Made by a program: the position numbers and the translations under genes
In this document: piece by piece, positions 1 through 10,756 of the stretch
Layout of the letters: each line of letters starts with the position of its first letter
Numbering within the stretch: position 1 is the first letter of the stretch
Notes under the pieces: model-generated
Told to the model about the DNA's origin: nothing
Databases searched by the model: none
The model's input: only the letters and a program-made list of their open reading frames with translations
Assembly: GCA_024760905.1 (NCBI GenBank)
Contig: CM045733.1
Span: forward strand, 28,722,501-28,786,500
Direction of reading: 5' to 3'
Length of the DNA stretch: 64,000 nucleotides
DNA from: Plotosus lineatus
Taxonomy: Eukaryota > Chordata > Actinopteri > Siluriformes > Plotosidae

Positions 1-1660
1 TAATATTTGTTACTTCCTGGTCCTCAACAGTCATCTCTTCTACTCTTTTTTCTCTCTCATTTTCCTCATTCATCAGCTCTTCAAAGTACTCTTTCCATCT
101 TCCCAGCACACTTCTGTCATCAGTCAACACGTTTCTCACTCTGTCCTCAATCACTCTAACTTGCTGCATGTCCTTCCCATCTCTATTTCTCTGCTGTGCC
201 AACCTGTATAAATAATTTTCTCCCTCTTTACTGTTCAACCTAGCATACAAGTCCTCATATGCCCTCTGTTTGGCCTTTGCCACTGCTGCCTTCGCCTTAC
301 GCTGCATCTCCCTGTACTCCTGTTCACGCTCTTCAGTCCTCTCTATGTCCCACTTCTTCTTAGCTAACCTCTTCCTTTGTACACACTCCTGCACTTCCTC
401 ATTCCACCATCATGTCTCCTTATCTACTTTCCTTCCAGAAAACACACAAGGTACTCTTCTTCCTGTCTCCCTAATCACATTAGTTGTAATTGTCCATTCA
501 TCTGGAAGTACTTCCTGACCACCAAAAGCCTGTTTCAACTCCTCCTTGAAGACAACACAACGCTCTTCCTTTTTCAGCTTCCACCACTTTGTCTTCTGCT
601 CTGCCTTTGCCTTCTTCACCTTCCTCGCCATCAGCGTCATCCTGCACACCACCATCCTATGCTGTTTGGCAATACTCTCACCCACTACGACTTTGCAGTC
701 ACTGACTTTCTTCAAATTACATCATCTACACAAGATGTAGTCTACCTGTGTGCTCCTACGTCCGCTTTTATAAGTCACCCTATGCTCCTGTCTCTTCTAG
801 AAAAAAAAGTATTCATCACAGCCATTTCCATCCTTTTTGCAAAAATTTTCAACATCTGTCCTTCAGTGTTCCTGTCCTGGATACCAAACCTGCCCATCAC
901 TTCCCCATTTCCCCTGTTGCCTGCACCATCATGTACATTGAAATCTGCACCAATGACCACTCTTTCAGCTCTGGGGGTACTTTGCATCACTTCATCTAAC
1001 ACCCTCCAGAATCTCAATATCTCTTTTAGCTCACATCCTGCCTATGGGGCATAAGCACTAATAACACTGAACATCACACTTTCAATTTTCAACTTGAGAC
1101 TCATCACTCTTTCTGACACTCTTATCACTTCTCGAACATTCCTGACCAACCCCTCTTTTAAGATGACTCCTACTCCATTTCTCTTCCCATCCACACCATA
1201 AAAAAGCCCTGCTCCTTAGCCTTGCTACCTTTCCACCTGGTCTCTTAAACACACAGTATTTCCACCTTCCTCCTCTGCATCATGTTAGCAAGCTCTCTAC
1301 CTTTTCCTGTTATAATTCCAACATTTCAAAGTCTCTCTCAGTCCTAGACTCAGGCATTTCCTCTTCTCTCTCTGTCTATGGACATGCCTCCCACGTCTCT
1401 TTCTTTGACCTATCCTTCTTCGACCTTTCCTTCTTTGACCATCTGTAGTCCAGTTTTCATCAGCACCCTCTTGTTTAACAGCAGTGATGGCGGTCGTTGT
1501 TAACTCGGGCCTCGACCGATCCGGTATGGTATTTGTATTTTTGACTCGCATGTTTCATGTGGCATTCGTTTTATGCTGGATACCCTTCCTGACGCAACCC
1601 TCTGCATTTATCCTGGCTCGTGACTGGTGTGACACCCCCCCCTCCCCGCCAGCTCCATTA
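1..1660 (-). mobile_element. RTE-clade LINE copy R1, 5' half, runs off the left edge
   Basis: Read on the minus strand this is the 5' half of an RTE-clade (Expander/Rex3/BovB-like) non-LTR retrotransposon. The 5' UTR lies near 1490-1660, followed by an APE-type endonuclease and then the linker up to the start of the reverse transcriptase at position 1. Visible endonuclease motifs are VVIGADFN (about 910-960) and FGIQDRNTEGQM. The linker motif VVVGES and a WWKLKKEE block lie at about 560-690. The frame is broken by stops and shifts, with pieces at 1017-775 and 715-410. The remaining reverse transcriptase and 3' end would lie left of the window. It shares its layout with ten other copies in the window and is a relic. 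Confidence 0.85.
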
Positions 1661-1764
1661 ATTCTTTTATGTCTTACATTAAATTATATCACCACTTTCT
1701 AGATATTTGCTGTTCAGTCTTATCAAACTCGCTGTTTATTAATTGGCATAGTAGTTAGCAAGTC

Positions 1765-3124
1765 CATGAATTGCAGCCTTCCCGTGGTGGAGAGGTTTGG
1801 GTTACCTAATAATCCTAGGAACTATGTTGTTGGGGGCATTATGCCCCTGGTAGGGTTACCAAAGGCCAACAGGTTCTAGGTGAAGGTCCAAACAAAGTGC
1901 AATTAAAAATACCTCTATGATGACAAAACAAAAAACAAGGACACAGTTTCCCTTGTCAGGACATGGGTCACCGGGCGCCCCTTTTTGGAGCCAGGCCTGG
2001 GGCGGGGCTTAAAGGCGAAGACCGTCAGGAAGTCAGGCTTCTTCTCATGGAGCCTGGCTTGGCCCAGACAGAAAAAAAGAAACATGAGTTTGCTCTTCCA
2101 TGGACCCACCACTTATGGGAGGGGCTATAGGAGTTTGGTGCAATATGAGTTGACATGTCCTCTGTCGGCTCAATTTTGGCTACTGACTCTGACTCTTGGG
2201 ACATGGAGTGTCACCTCTCTGGTGGGGAAGAAGCCTGAGCTGGTGCATGAGGTGGAGAGATACCCACTAGATATAGTCAGACTCACCTCACTGCATAGCT
2301 TAGGCTCTGGAACCACCCATTTCAGGAGAGGCTGGACCTTATTCCATTCTGGAGTTGCTCATGAGGAGAGGTGGCATCCTTGTTGCCCCCATCACAGTGC
2401 TCACACATTGAGGTTTTCCCTGGTCAACAAAAAGCTAGCTTTCCCAAAAGGCAGAGGGCAGGTACTGACCTTTGTTTGTGCTTATGCACCAAATGGCATT
2501 TCAGAGTACCCACCCATTTTGGAGTCTTTAGGGGGTGTGTTGGAAAACCCTCCTCCAGAAGACTCACTCATTGTCCTTGGAGACTTCAATACACATATGG
2601 GCAGCAATAGTATGACCTAAATGGGTGTGATCTGTAGGTATATCCTCTCCAGTCTGAACCTGAATCGTGTTTCATTGTTGGACTTTGTGCTTGTCAAAGT
2701 TTGTCTATCACGGACACCATGTTTGAACATAAGGGTGTCCATAAGTGCACTTGGCACCATGACACCCTATGTCACAATTCAATGATCAACTTTGTAGTCA
2801 TGTCACTGGACTTGTGGCCACATTTTCTGGACACTCAGGTGAAGAGGGAGCTGAATTGTCAATCGATCACCACCTGGTGGTGACCTGGCTTCAATGGCAG
2901 GAAAGGCTGTCCTCCAGACTTGGCAGGCCAAAGCATCTAGTTAGGGTGTCCTGGGCACGTTCAGCAAAGTCTCCTTTCAGAGAGGCTTTTAATTCCCACC
3001 TCTGGTAGAGTTACAACCATGGCCTGAAGGAATCCAAATGGGCCAGGTTTCATACCTCCATTGCTGAGGCAGCATCCCATAGCTGTTGCTGGAAAGTTAT
3101 CAGTGCTTATCGTGACAGTAACCC
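1765..3124 (+). mobile_element. LINE-A copy 1 (APE-type LINE), 5' UTR and endonuclease only
   Basis: This is a second LINE lineage, unlike RTE R1. The 5' UTR (from about 1765) is followed by an endonuclease coding region readable at about 2150-3010 in shifting frames. Motifs are TWSVTSLVGK, YAPNGIS, VLGDFNTHMG and DHHLVV. It stops at about 3124, at the equivalent of the SCGRKVVGACRGG stretch of copy 2 (near 39590), and abuts an RTE piece in the opposite orientation. Several stops and frameshifts show it is dead. The usual catalytic Glu motif of APE endonucleases (QE) is replaced by LTSLH here, as LTSTH in copy 2. The reverse transcriptase is absent. Confidence 0.75.
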
Positions 3125-3676
3125 TCTATCTCTTCTAGCTCACATCCTGCCTTTGGGGTATAAGCACTAACAACATTGAACATCACACCTTCAATTTCTA
3201 ACTTGAGACTCATCACTCTGTCTGACATTCTTTTTACGTCTAGAACATTCCTGGCAAATTCCTCCTTCAAGATGACTCCTACTCCATTTCTCTTCCCATC
3301 CACACTATAGTAAAACAGCTTAAACCCTGCTCCTAATCTTCTAGCCTTGCTACCTTTCCACCTGGTCTCCTGAACACACAGTATGTCCACCTTCTTTCTC
3401 TGCATCTTTTCAGCCAGCTCTCTAGCTTTTCCTGTCATAGTTCCAACATTCAAAGTCCCAACTCTCAGTTCTAGACTAATGCCTTTCCTCTTCTCTCTCT
3501 GCCTAAGGACACGCCTCCTGCCTCTCCTTTTTTGTCCAACAGTAGTCCAATTTCCACCAGCACACTGTTGGTTAACAATGATGGCGGTCGTTGTTAACCT
3601 GGGCCTCGACCGATTTTTTATGGCATTCTTATTTTTGACTCACATGTTATATGTGGCATTGGTTTTATGCTGAATG
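3125..3676 (-). mobile_element. RTE copy R2, endonuclease N-terminus and 5' UTR
   Basis: The minus-strand reading frame 3453-3100 starts MNVGTMTGKARELAEKM and contains the endonuclease motif DILCVQETRWKGSKA, with the catalytic Glu present, then GVGVILKEEF and VVSAYTPKAG. The 5' UTR runs to about 3676. The 3' end is cut at about 3125, exactly where LINE-A copy 1 ends, so the two relics share a breakpoint. No target duplication is evident. It is a truncated, non-functional copy. Confidence 0.8.
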
Positions 3677-3815
3677 CCCTTCCTGGGATGGCGAGAGAAC
3701 ACTGCTTGCCACGAGCACAGGGGTTTGGTGGCATGCGCCCTCCACCAACACAGCAGATCAAAAACACTGAGACTCTCGATGTACCTGATTAATATAACAA
3801 TAGCAATTTCCATAA

Positions 3816-3817
<2 letters not shown>

Positions 3818-3893
<76 letters not shown>
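3818..3893. repeat. (CA)n microsatellite
   Basis: About 38 uninterrupted CA units. Apparent His-Thr or Cys-Val reading frames across it are artefacts. Confidence 0.97.
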
Positions 3894-3897
<4 letters not shown>

Positions 3898-4622
3898 CAA
3901 ATAAATATCCGCCCGCACCTGTGACTATTAATTTTTATCTATATAATTTTCAACCCTAAAAAAGCTTTTTTTGCAAGGGTACCCGGTGCATGCGGCTCTG
4001 TAGCCATGGGACGCCGACCATAGAGCACAGAGCAGGTAAAATAGTGCAAAAAACTTAAACAGGTCATTTCTTTATTTTTAATTTAAATCATGATAATCAT
4101 GGACTAATTTCACACACTGTGGAGTAAAGTATAATATATCACCAGGATATACACTTATTATTATTTGATTCAGATAAAATCACACCATTGCAGTAACAAC
4201 TGCATATAAACTGTGTGTTTATTTTATTTTTATTTTTTATTATTTTATTTTATTTTTTATTTTTTTTGGGGTGGGGGCATTACTGTTCAACTTCACCTCA
4301 TATGTTTACACTCGTTATAGTAATAGACATGTTAACAGGCAAACAAACCTTTAGCTTACTTGATATGTGTATTTTAGCTAATGTCAGTGGGTTATCTTAT
4401 TTTGCAAGTGTTTTTAAATATTCCACGATTACCCACTACTCATTGCATAGTGCACTATATAAGTTCAAATGTATAGTTAACAATCCTGCCCTAATTACAA
4501 GAGAGTTGTTGTAGGACATTCCCCAAGACAGAAAGTATGGTGTTTTTTTGTTTGTTTGTTTGTTTGTTTGTTTTTATATATCCCATGAGCCTTTGTGTAT
4601 TGTGTATGTGTATTGGTATATA
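3894..4622. other. Unassigned AT-rich DNA
   Basis: No gene or element recognised. It contains a T-rich stretch near 4218-4268 and a (TTTG)n run at about 4540-4573. Confidence 0.6.
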
Positions 4623-5500
4623 CAGTAGTACCTTGAGTTATGAATTCAATCCGTTCTGAGGACAAGCTCATAAGCTGAAAAGTTTGTTAGATGAAACAAT
4701 TATTCCCCTCGGAAATAGCAGAAAACCAGTTAATCTGTTCCAACCCCCTCCCAAACTCATAACCTGCCACAGACACATATTTGACCTAATATATTAAAGA
4801 TAAACATGTAAATACAATAAAAAATGCATAATAATAATGCATGTAAATTAACATTAATAATAATTAATAATGAATAAACAATAAGTCAATTTACCCTTCC
4901 GATCATCGACTTGTGGTGAAGATGTCACGTGGGCAGGCAAAAGGTGATGCATAACAGAGAAGGAGGAGGAGAATTTTGTGTGTGAGCATGCTACAAATTC
5001 CAGCGAGGAACGGCCCCAAGAGGGCTGCCCGGTGTGATGCGGGATGGTCTGACCCTGAGGAACATGTTTTTTTTTTGCCATACTGTACTAGAATTAAGTG
5101 TAACTGTGCTTCAGTATTTGGCAGTGGTGCTATCATTGTCACGCTATGGTATAGGGAAAAAGCACCGAGCAAACAATATGAAGTGCAGTAAACACTACTT
5201 TATCGTCGCGCATGGGGTGCTGGGGCAAGAAATGTTTTTTTTTTTTGTTTGTTTGTTTTTGTTTTTTGTTTTTTTTAATTCCTAGAGTGGGCATGAAGAA
5301 AATAATTGACAAGCACTGCACAAGGCATTCTCGGAGCATGGAGGAATACACACAGAAGAATACGAGGCTAATCGGCCAGGAAAAGCCATTTCCCTAGCAC
5401 AGCTTGTAGATCAAAATTTTGCTCATTGGATGGGGCAGATTTTTGGTGGGATTAAAACTCATATCATGGAAAATTAGTTATGAATGTCAAGGTACCACTG
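4623..5500. mobile_element. Non-autonomous pogo/Tigger-like DNA element
   Basis: The left end reads CAGTAGTACCTTGAGTTATG after a TA dinucleotide. The right end, reverse-complemented, reads CAGTGGTACCTTGACATTCA, so imperfect terminal inverted repeats flank about 880 bp. These ends resemble pogo/Tigger-type termini. No transposase is visible. Internal poly-T runs occur near 5065 and 5233. The interior at about 5030-5140 is related, in reverse, to part of the hAT MITE at 22519-23277. The right TA is not clear because the element abuts a Tc1 piece. Confidence 0.55.
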
Positions 5501-5757
5501 TTGAAACCAGAAGTTTATATTCACTGTACAAAAAGACACATAATCTTTTTTTTTATTTTTATTTTTATTTTTTTCACAACCACCATGCAGTTTAAAGGAA
5601 AAAAGCAGACACCTGCCACTCTAATACCACCGCCGCAAATGTGAAGTATGGGGGTTGAAGCATAATGTTGAGTGGGTGTTTTGCTGCAGGAGGGATTGGT
5701 GCACTTCGTAAAATAGATGACATCATGGGAAAGTACATTATGTGGGAATATTGAAGT
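5501..5757 (+). mobile_element. Tc1/mariner relic, internally deleted
   Basis: It begins with a Tc1-like terminus (TTGAAACCAGAAGTTTATAT, 5501-5520) and then jumps, via a T-rich run, to a transposase segment at about 5636-5757. That segment matches the fish Tc1 tract 'MLWGCFAAGG-GAL-KIDDIM' in a degraded form. It is cut at 5757, where the MADF element resumes. Recognition is from remembered Tc1 family sequence. Confidence 0.55.
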
Positions 5758-5759
5758 CC

Positions 5760-8269
5760 GTACCTCCCTTCTCTGGTTCATCAGCTGTTCGGGTGCTGCG
5801 AAAATCTGGTCAGCTCTGTCATCAAGGCTGAACGTTGCAGCTCCAGACCTTGCCAAGGTGGACCTGGATGCTGTGGTGGCAGGCGTGTCAAAGGGGGGGG
5901 GGATGGGTGTTGCCTTTTCTGCCAGCTAGACTTGTATGATAGGTTAGACAGTGAAGAGGGAGAAAATGATTTATACAGGTTGGCACAGCAGAGAAATAGA
6001 GATGGGTAGGATGTGCAGCAAGTTAGAGTAATTAAGGACAGAGTGGGAAATGTATTGACTGATGACAGAAATGTGCTGGGAAGATGGAAAGAGTACCTTG
6101 AAGACCTGATTAATGAAGAAAATGAGAGAGAAAAAAGCATAAAAGAGGTGACTGTTGAGGACCAGGAAGTAGCAAAGATTAGTAAGGGTGAAGTGAGGAG
6201 GGCATTGAAGAGGATGAAGAATGGAAAGGCAGTTGGTCCTGATGACATTCTGGTTGAGGTATGGAAGTGTCTAGGAGAGGTAGCAGTAGATTTTCTGACA
6301 AGAATGTTCAACAAGGTCTTAGAGAGTGAGATGATGCCAGAGGAATGGAGGAGAGGTGTGATGGTGTCCATTTTTAAGAACAAGGGAGATGTACAGAGTT
6401 GTGGCAACTACAGAGGGATAAAGTTGATGAGCCATACGATGAAGTTATGGGAAAGAATAGTGGAAGCTAGACTAAGGGCAGAGGTCAGCATTTGCGAACA
6501 ACAGTTTGGTTTCATGCCAAGAAAGAGCACCACAGATTGAGTGTTTGCCTTGAGGATGTTAATAGAGAAGTAACAGAGAAGGTCAGAAGGAGCTGCATTG
6601 TGCCTTTGTGGATCTGGAGAAAGCATATGACAAGGTGCCGCCGAGAGACAAACTGTGCTATTCCATGAAGAAGTTGGGAGTGGCAGAGAAGTATGTTAGA
6701 GTGGTGCAGGATATGCATGAGAGATGTAAGACAGTGGTGCGGTGTGCTGTCAGTGTGAAAGAAGAGTTCAAGGTGGAGGTGGGACTGCATCAAGGGTCAG
6801 CTCTGAGCACCTTGTTGTTTGCGATGATGATGGACAGGCTGACAGATGAGGTTAGACAAGAATTTCCATGGACTATAATGTTTGCACATGACATTGTGAT
6901 CTGTAGTGAGAGCAGAGAACAAGTGGAGGAAAATCTAGAGAGGTGGCGGTATGCCCTGGAAAGGAGGCGAATGAAGGTTAGTCTCAGTAAAACAGAATAC
7001 ATGTGTGAACGACAAAGACCAAGGGGAACAGTGAGGTTACAGGGAGCAGAGATAAAGAAGGTGGGGGATTTTAAGTACTTCAGCTCACCAATCCAGAGCA
7101 ATGGAGAGTGTGGGAAAGAGGTGAAGAAGGGTGTGCAGGCAGGTTGGAATGGTTAGAGAAAAGTATCTGGTGTGATGTGTGATAGGAGGGTATCAGTAAG
7201 AATGAAAGGAAAAGTGTACAAGATGGCGTTGAGGCCAGCGATGTTGTTTGGTTTAGAAACAGAGGCCCTGGGGAAAAGACATGTGGCAGAGCTGGAGGTT
7301 GCAGAGATGAAAATGTTGAGGTTATCTTTGGGAGTAACGAGGATGGATAGGTTCAGGAATGAGTACATCAGAGACAAAGTCAGATAGGATAGATTGAGAT
7401 GGTTTGGACATGTACAGCGGAGGGATAGTGAGTATATTGGAAGTAGGATGCTGAGGTTGGAACTACCAGGCAGAAGGCTGAGAGGAAGACCAAAGAGAAG
7501 ATTTATGGATGTGGTGAAGGAGGACATGAAGGTAGTTGGAGTAAGAGTAGAAGATACAGATGATAGGGTGAGATGGATGCAGATGGTTTGCTGTGGCGAC
7601 CCCTGAAGGGAAAAGCCAAAAGGAAAAGAAGAAGAAGAAGAAGAAGACGAAGAAAAAGAAGAAGAAGAAGAAGAGGTCGATAGTTGCACTGTCCTGTGAC
7701 CCCTCCGACATTGATGGCTGTGGAGGTTCTCCAGTGGTGGTGGGCGTGGAACCGCCGGAGCTAGCTACAGCAGCAATCTTTGCCTTCAAAGAGACCACGT
7801 TCCTCTGCTGTACCTTGACAATATGTGGACATAGCAAGCTAAAGCTGTCGTAAATCCACTGGTCCCTCTGAGACATGTTCAGGTCAGCTTGCCCCAATTT
7901 CCACCGTCTAAGCTTTCCCAGCCTCATCCGCATGCTATGGAACCATTGTTTCAGCTCCTCGTCACTCTTCCCCATGCGTGAACCCTGATCAGCCCAGAGC
8001 TTGGCTTTGTGTGCTTTGTCTGTTCAGGATCGAAGTTTCTTGTTGTACAGGCATTGGTTTGCCTGGATGAAATCTAGCATGGCCTGCTCCTCATCGTCAG
8101 TGAACTTGATCTAGACTTGTGCCTTCTTGTTTGGGTCAGCGGCGATATCGACGGAAGAGACATCCAGCTTGGCGTCGACCTCGGCTTCCTGAAAAGGCTC
8201 TTCAACTGGGGTTTCCGGCGTTGGAGACCATGGCTTCTCGATGGATGTCTTCCTCTTGGCTTTCGGCAT
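5760..8269 (-). pseudogene. MADF/SANT-like transposon protein, copy 1, disrupted
   Basis: The reading starts at the ATG at 8269 with MPKAKRKT, a basic nuclear-signal-like start. An acidic spacer follows, then a MADF/SANT-like helical domain with EEQAMLDFIQANQCLYNKK, KLWADQG and DEELKQWFHSMRMRLGKLRR, then a conserved block QRDQWIYDSFSLLCPHIVK and a Ser/Thr/Pro-rich linker. After RTE R3 the C-terminal block resumes (ADQIFAAPEQLMNQRREV, about 5830-5760). Two in-frame stops interrupt the first 100 residues, in addition to the LINE insertion. MADF proteins bind DNA. In PIF/Harbinger transposons a SANT-type partner escorts the transposase, so that role is an inference here. Confidence 0.6.
5927..7675 (+). 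mobile_element. RTE copy R3, 5'-truncated, inserted in MADF element
   Basis: The copy starts inside the linker (ACTTGTATGATAGGTTAGAC) and runs to an intact 3' end. The final codons CGDP and a stop (about 7595-7606) are followed by GGGAAAAGCCAAAAGG and a (GAA)n-rich tail to 7675. Reverse transcriptase motifs include GKAVGPDDI, NYRGIKLMS, FVDLEKAYD, LHQGSALS and the C-terminal RWFGHVQRRDSEYIG. The catalytic FADD box reads FAHD (about 6892-6903), so an active-site Asp is lost. A stop near 6538 and several frameshifts also break the frame. No clear target duplication is visible. Confidence 0.88.
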
Positions 8270-8279
8270 CGTGGAGTCT

Positions 8280-8590
8280 CTCAAAATGAATAGCTTTGTC
8301 TTGTGCGGCTGTATTTATTGTCAAAGTGAGTTCCGTGAGTGTTCCGTGTTATCCACAACCGTTCCACAAATGTTCCGTATGTATTACACAATCGTTCTGC
8401 TTTGTTCAGTGTAATGTCTACGGAAGTTCCACAATGTTTCTCTATTGTTCCGTATGTATTCCATGCCTTCCGTAAGTATTCCGTGGGGAGCCGTAGATGA
8501 ACGTGACTGTTCTCCGCTTTTGACCATACGGAAGAGGGGGAAGACTTGCGGAACAGTCACGGAACACTTGCTGTATTAAAGGAAAGATCA
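8280..8590. promoter_or_regulatory. Divergent promoter-like block with TTCCGT/ACGGAA array (copy 1)
   Basis: Between the start of the MADF frame and the plus-side sequence there are at least six TTCCGT motifs (8332, 8342, 8373, 8448, 8468, 8479) with one ACGGAA at 8420, then ACGGAA motifs at 8528 and 8559. The orientation therefore largely flips across the block. A TATA-like GTATTAAAGG lies at about 8573 on the plus strand and an AT-rich counterpart at about 8310 faces left. Copy 2 (54640-54945) has the same plan with better TATA boxes. I read it as a two-way promoter or transposase-binding region; this is inference. Confidence 0.45.
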
Positions 8591-8892
8591 CAAACCATTT
8601 GCATAAATGGGACTGCGGAACCAAAAGGAACACTGTTGGAAAATGTTTCCATGAACATGTTCAAAAGGATGTTTGCCGAAGATTTTAGTCTGCCGGAAGT
8701 GGAGGAACACATTCAGAATTATACGGAAGGACACATAAGATGAGGGAATAACTGGGGAACATTTGAGGATGACTTTTTGCTTCCGTAGGTCTGCCATGCT
8801 CCAGTGAAATGGGGGTATTAACTTCAAGGATTGGACTGTGTCTGTTTAAGTGAGACTGAACACCATGTTGAGAGCTAAAGAGCTTTCTGAGA

Positions 8893-9182
8893 TTCAAGGT
8901 TCAAGAGTCTTTGTCATTATGTTCACAGATGATTAAATTTTATATGAGGCTCTCAGCATTAAAAAGTAGAAGCAAGTTAAACAGGTGCAAACGAGACAAG
9001 AAACTGCAATTAACACTGTCAAGAGCAGAATATAAACACAAGTAATCCCATACACTAAACTGTAAGAAAAAATATCGAATTGAAATGTACACTCTGTACT
9101 TATGAATGTGAACTGAACACTTGAGATATACAATATGTACATTGAGGCATTGTGAAATGGAATAAATAAATAAATAAATCGT
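8893..9182. repeat. Unclassified repeat-like segment ending in (AATA)n
   Basis: It starts TTCAAGGTTCAAGAGTCTTT and ends in four AATA units at about 9168-9180. That pattern resembles the 3' end of a retroposed element, but I cannot assign a family. Confidence 0.3.
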
Positions 9183-9329
9183 GACAGCAGGGTGCATATA
9201 GTAGAATGTAAATGTTTAAAGTGGATAGGCTGGAATGTAAATGAGGTAAAGTGTGGCAGTGCCAGACAGTCATCACATTTGTGGATTCAATGTCCTTTTA
9301 CAAATAACAGATGTCTGTGGAAAAGTGTA

Positions 9330-9331
<2 letters not shown>

Positions 9332-9405
<74 letters not shown>
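9332..9405. repeat. (GT)n microsatellite
   Basis: About 37 GT units, abutting the Tc1 relic that follows. Confidence 0.97.
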
Positions 9406-9406
<1 letters not shown>

Positions 9407-9660
9407 TCCACCCAGATCTTAATCCCATTGAGATGATGTAGGGCGACTTGAAATGGGTTGTGTATGCAAGAAACCCTTCAAACATCTCACAGCTGAAATA
9501 ATTCTGCATTGAGGACTGGGGCAAGCATTCCTCTGATGGATGTCAGAGCCTGGTAGAGGCTACACTAAGTATCTCACTGAAGTTATTTCAGCCAAAGGAG
9601 GCAATACTCTAGTTATTAGGGGGTAGGGTGTCCTATTTTTTTTTCCATCCTCCATTGAAA
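9406..9660 (+). mobile_element. Tc1/mariner transposase C-terminal relic
   Basis: Translation from about 9407 gives HPDLNPIEMM, the Tc1 motif that carries the third catalytic residue (Glu of DD34E), followed by a degraded helix KWVVYARNPSNISQL, a W at the expected place and SLVEATLSIS. A stop replaces the Trp after MM and another lies a little further on. The N-terminal part and the left terminus are missing. The (GT)n tract sits directly in front. Confidence 0.65.
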
Positions 9661-9883
9661 TACGTATTGCTGTTCATATATTTTGTTTGAGTAAAATATG
9701 CTAATTAAGACTGTTTAATTGAAATGAATTGACTTAATTTTCCAGAAATGTATGTTAATTTTTTCTGTATGCATGCATGCATGCTTGTGTGTATATAATA
9801 ATAAAACATTTTATTTTAAAAAAATATATTTATTTAGGTATGTTACAGGTGTTATACATATCTTAAAAATCTAACAATATGAG

Positions 9884-10215
9884 ATTTCCTTCCGGCTTTT
9901 TCCCTTTATCAGGGGTCGCCACAGCGAATGATTCACACGTTTAATTTGGCAGATGTTTTTTACGTCGGATGTCCTTCCTGACACAATCCTTTAGCAAGGG
10001 ACAGAAACATGCTGACAGTTTTACAGCCTACTCTTTACGAAAGCCAGCAATGATTCTTTTACATGCCTCTCAGTGAGAAACATGGCCTGCCTTTGAGAAC
10101 CCAATTGGCTGCACTGGAGGGAACAGTGACAACCTGGTGGAGAGTGGGACTTGAACCCCCAACCTTAGGATCAGCGATCCAGCGCCCTATACCACTAGAC
10201 CGCAACTGCCCCCTG
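9884..10215 (-). mobile_element. tRNA-derived SINE with RTE-type tail
   Basis: Read on the minus strand, the head has pol III box A-like (TAGTGGTATAGGGCGCTGG) and box B-like (GGTTCAAGTCC) signals at about 10200-10145. Next come the family body (CAATTGGGTTCTC, AGGCATGTAAAAGAATC) and a tail ending GTGGCGACCCCTGAT and AAGGGAAAAAGCCGG, which is homologous to the 3' end of RTE R3. Flanks AAAAATCTAACAATATGAG (9865-9883) and AAAAATGTAACAATATCAG (10216-10234) form a 19-bp target duplication with two mismatches. Confidence 0.85.
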
Positions 10216-10234
10216 AAAAATGTAACAATATCAG

Positions 10235-10755
10235 AGAGATAATTATCATGAAATATCACACTGAATGTCTCGTGACAATAAAAAAAAAAATAAGAAGAAA
10301 AGGAAAAAAACCAAAACAACAACAACAAAAAAAAAAAAATCTACAAAAAATTTGAGCATGCTTGAGCCAGTTACCTACAATGAATGTTGTCCATCTGAAC
10401 CCTGGTGACTAGTGATACATTTACAAATAATTTTGGTATTTGGCATTTAAACGGTTACAACAACAACAGGCTCAAAATGTTCAAACATATTTTTCACAAA
10501 CATGGCTTTTGTTAAAGCAGTACAAGGTGAAACTACGCCAGATAGTGGCGTGTAATACTGCCTGCCACCTCTGTTCCTTCCCAAATGGTGAGTAGGTCCA
10601 GATGGGTGAGACAAGTAGGCTGGCTACAGCAAGTATTTCTATTTCTCTGGCATACTCTCCATCTTGTGTGATGTTGCTGACAGCTGCATAATCTTCCTGT
10701 GCTGCAAGTCTGCTGAACATGGTGTTGTTCTCAATATAATTACATATTCCATGAC
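10235..10755. other. Unassigned DNA with an A-rich tract
   Basis: An A-rich run lies at about 10278-10345. A minus-strand open frame of 79 codons (10720-10481) has no family I recognise and no supporting signal. Nothing else is supported. Confidence 0.5.
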
Positions 10756-10756
10756 A

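Larger units (their letters stand above)
5758..8890 (-). mobile_element. MADF-encoding DNA transposon, copy 1 (split by RTE R3)
   Basis: This relic holds the coding region of a MADF/SANT-like protein on the minus strand (8269 down to 7676, then 5926 down to about 5760), a divergent promoter-like block at about 8280-8590, and further plus-side sequence to about 8890 with more TTCCGT/ACGGAA motifs. The same gene-plus-promoter arrangement recurs at 53715-54971, which shows that it is a repeat family. The insertion point of RTE R3 is defined by that second copy: CTGCCAGCT at 5918-5926 should run straight on into the sequence at about 7676. PIF/Harbinger elements carry a comparable Myb/SANT accessory protein, but no transposase or terminal repeats are visible, so the superfamily is unproven. 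Confidence 0.6.

Noticed and set aside
3640..3918. Cys-Val and His-Thr repeat proteins at CA/GT microsatellites (also 9192-9524, 28594-28888, 31852-32490, 44746-45102)
   Set aside because: Pure translations of microsatellites on both strands.
10481..10720. 79-codon minus-strand frame
   Set aside because: No recognisable domain or neighbouring signal; listed only as part of an unassigned stretch.
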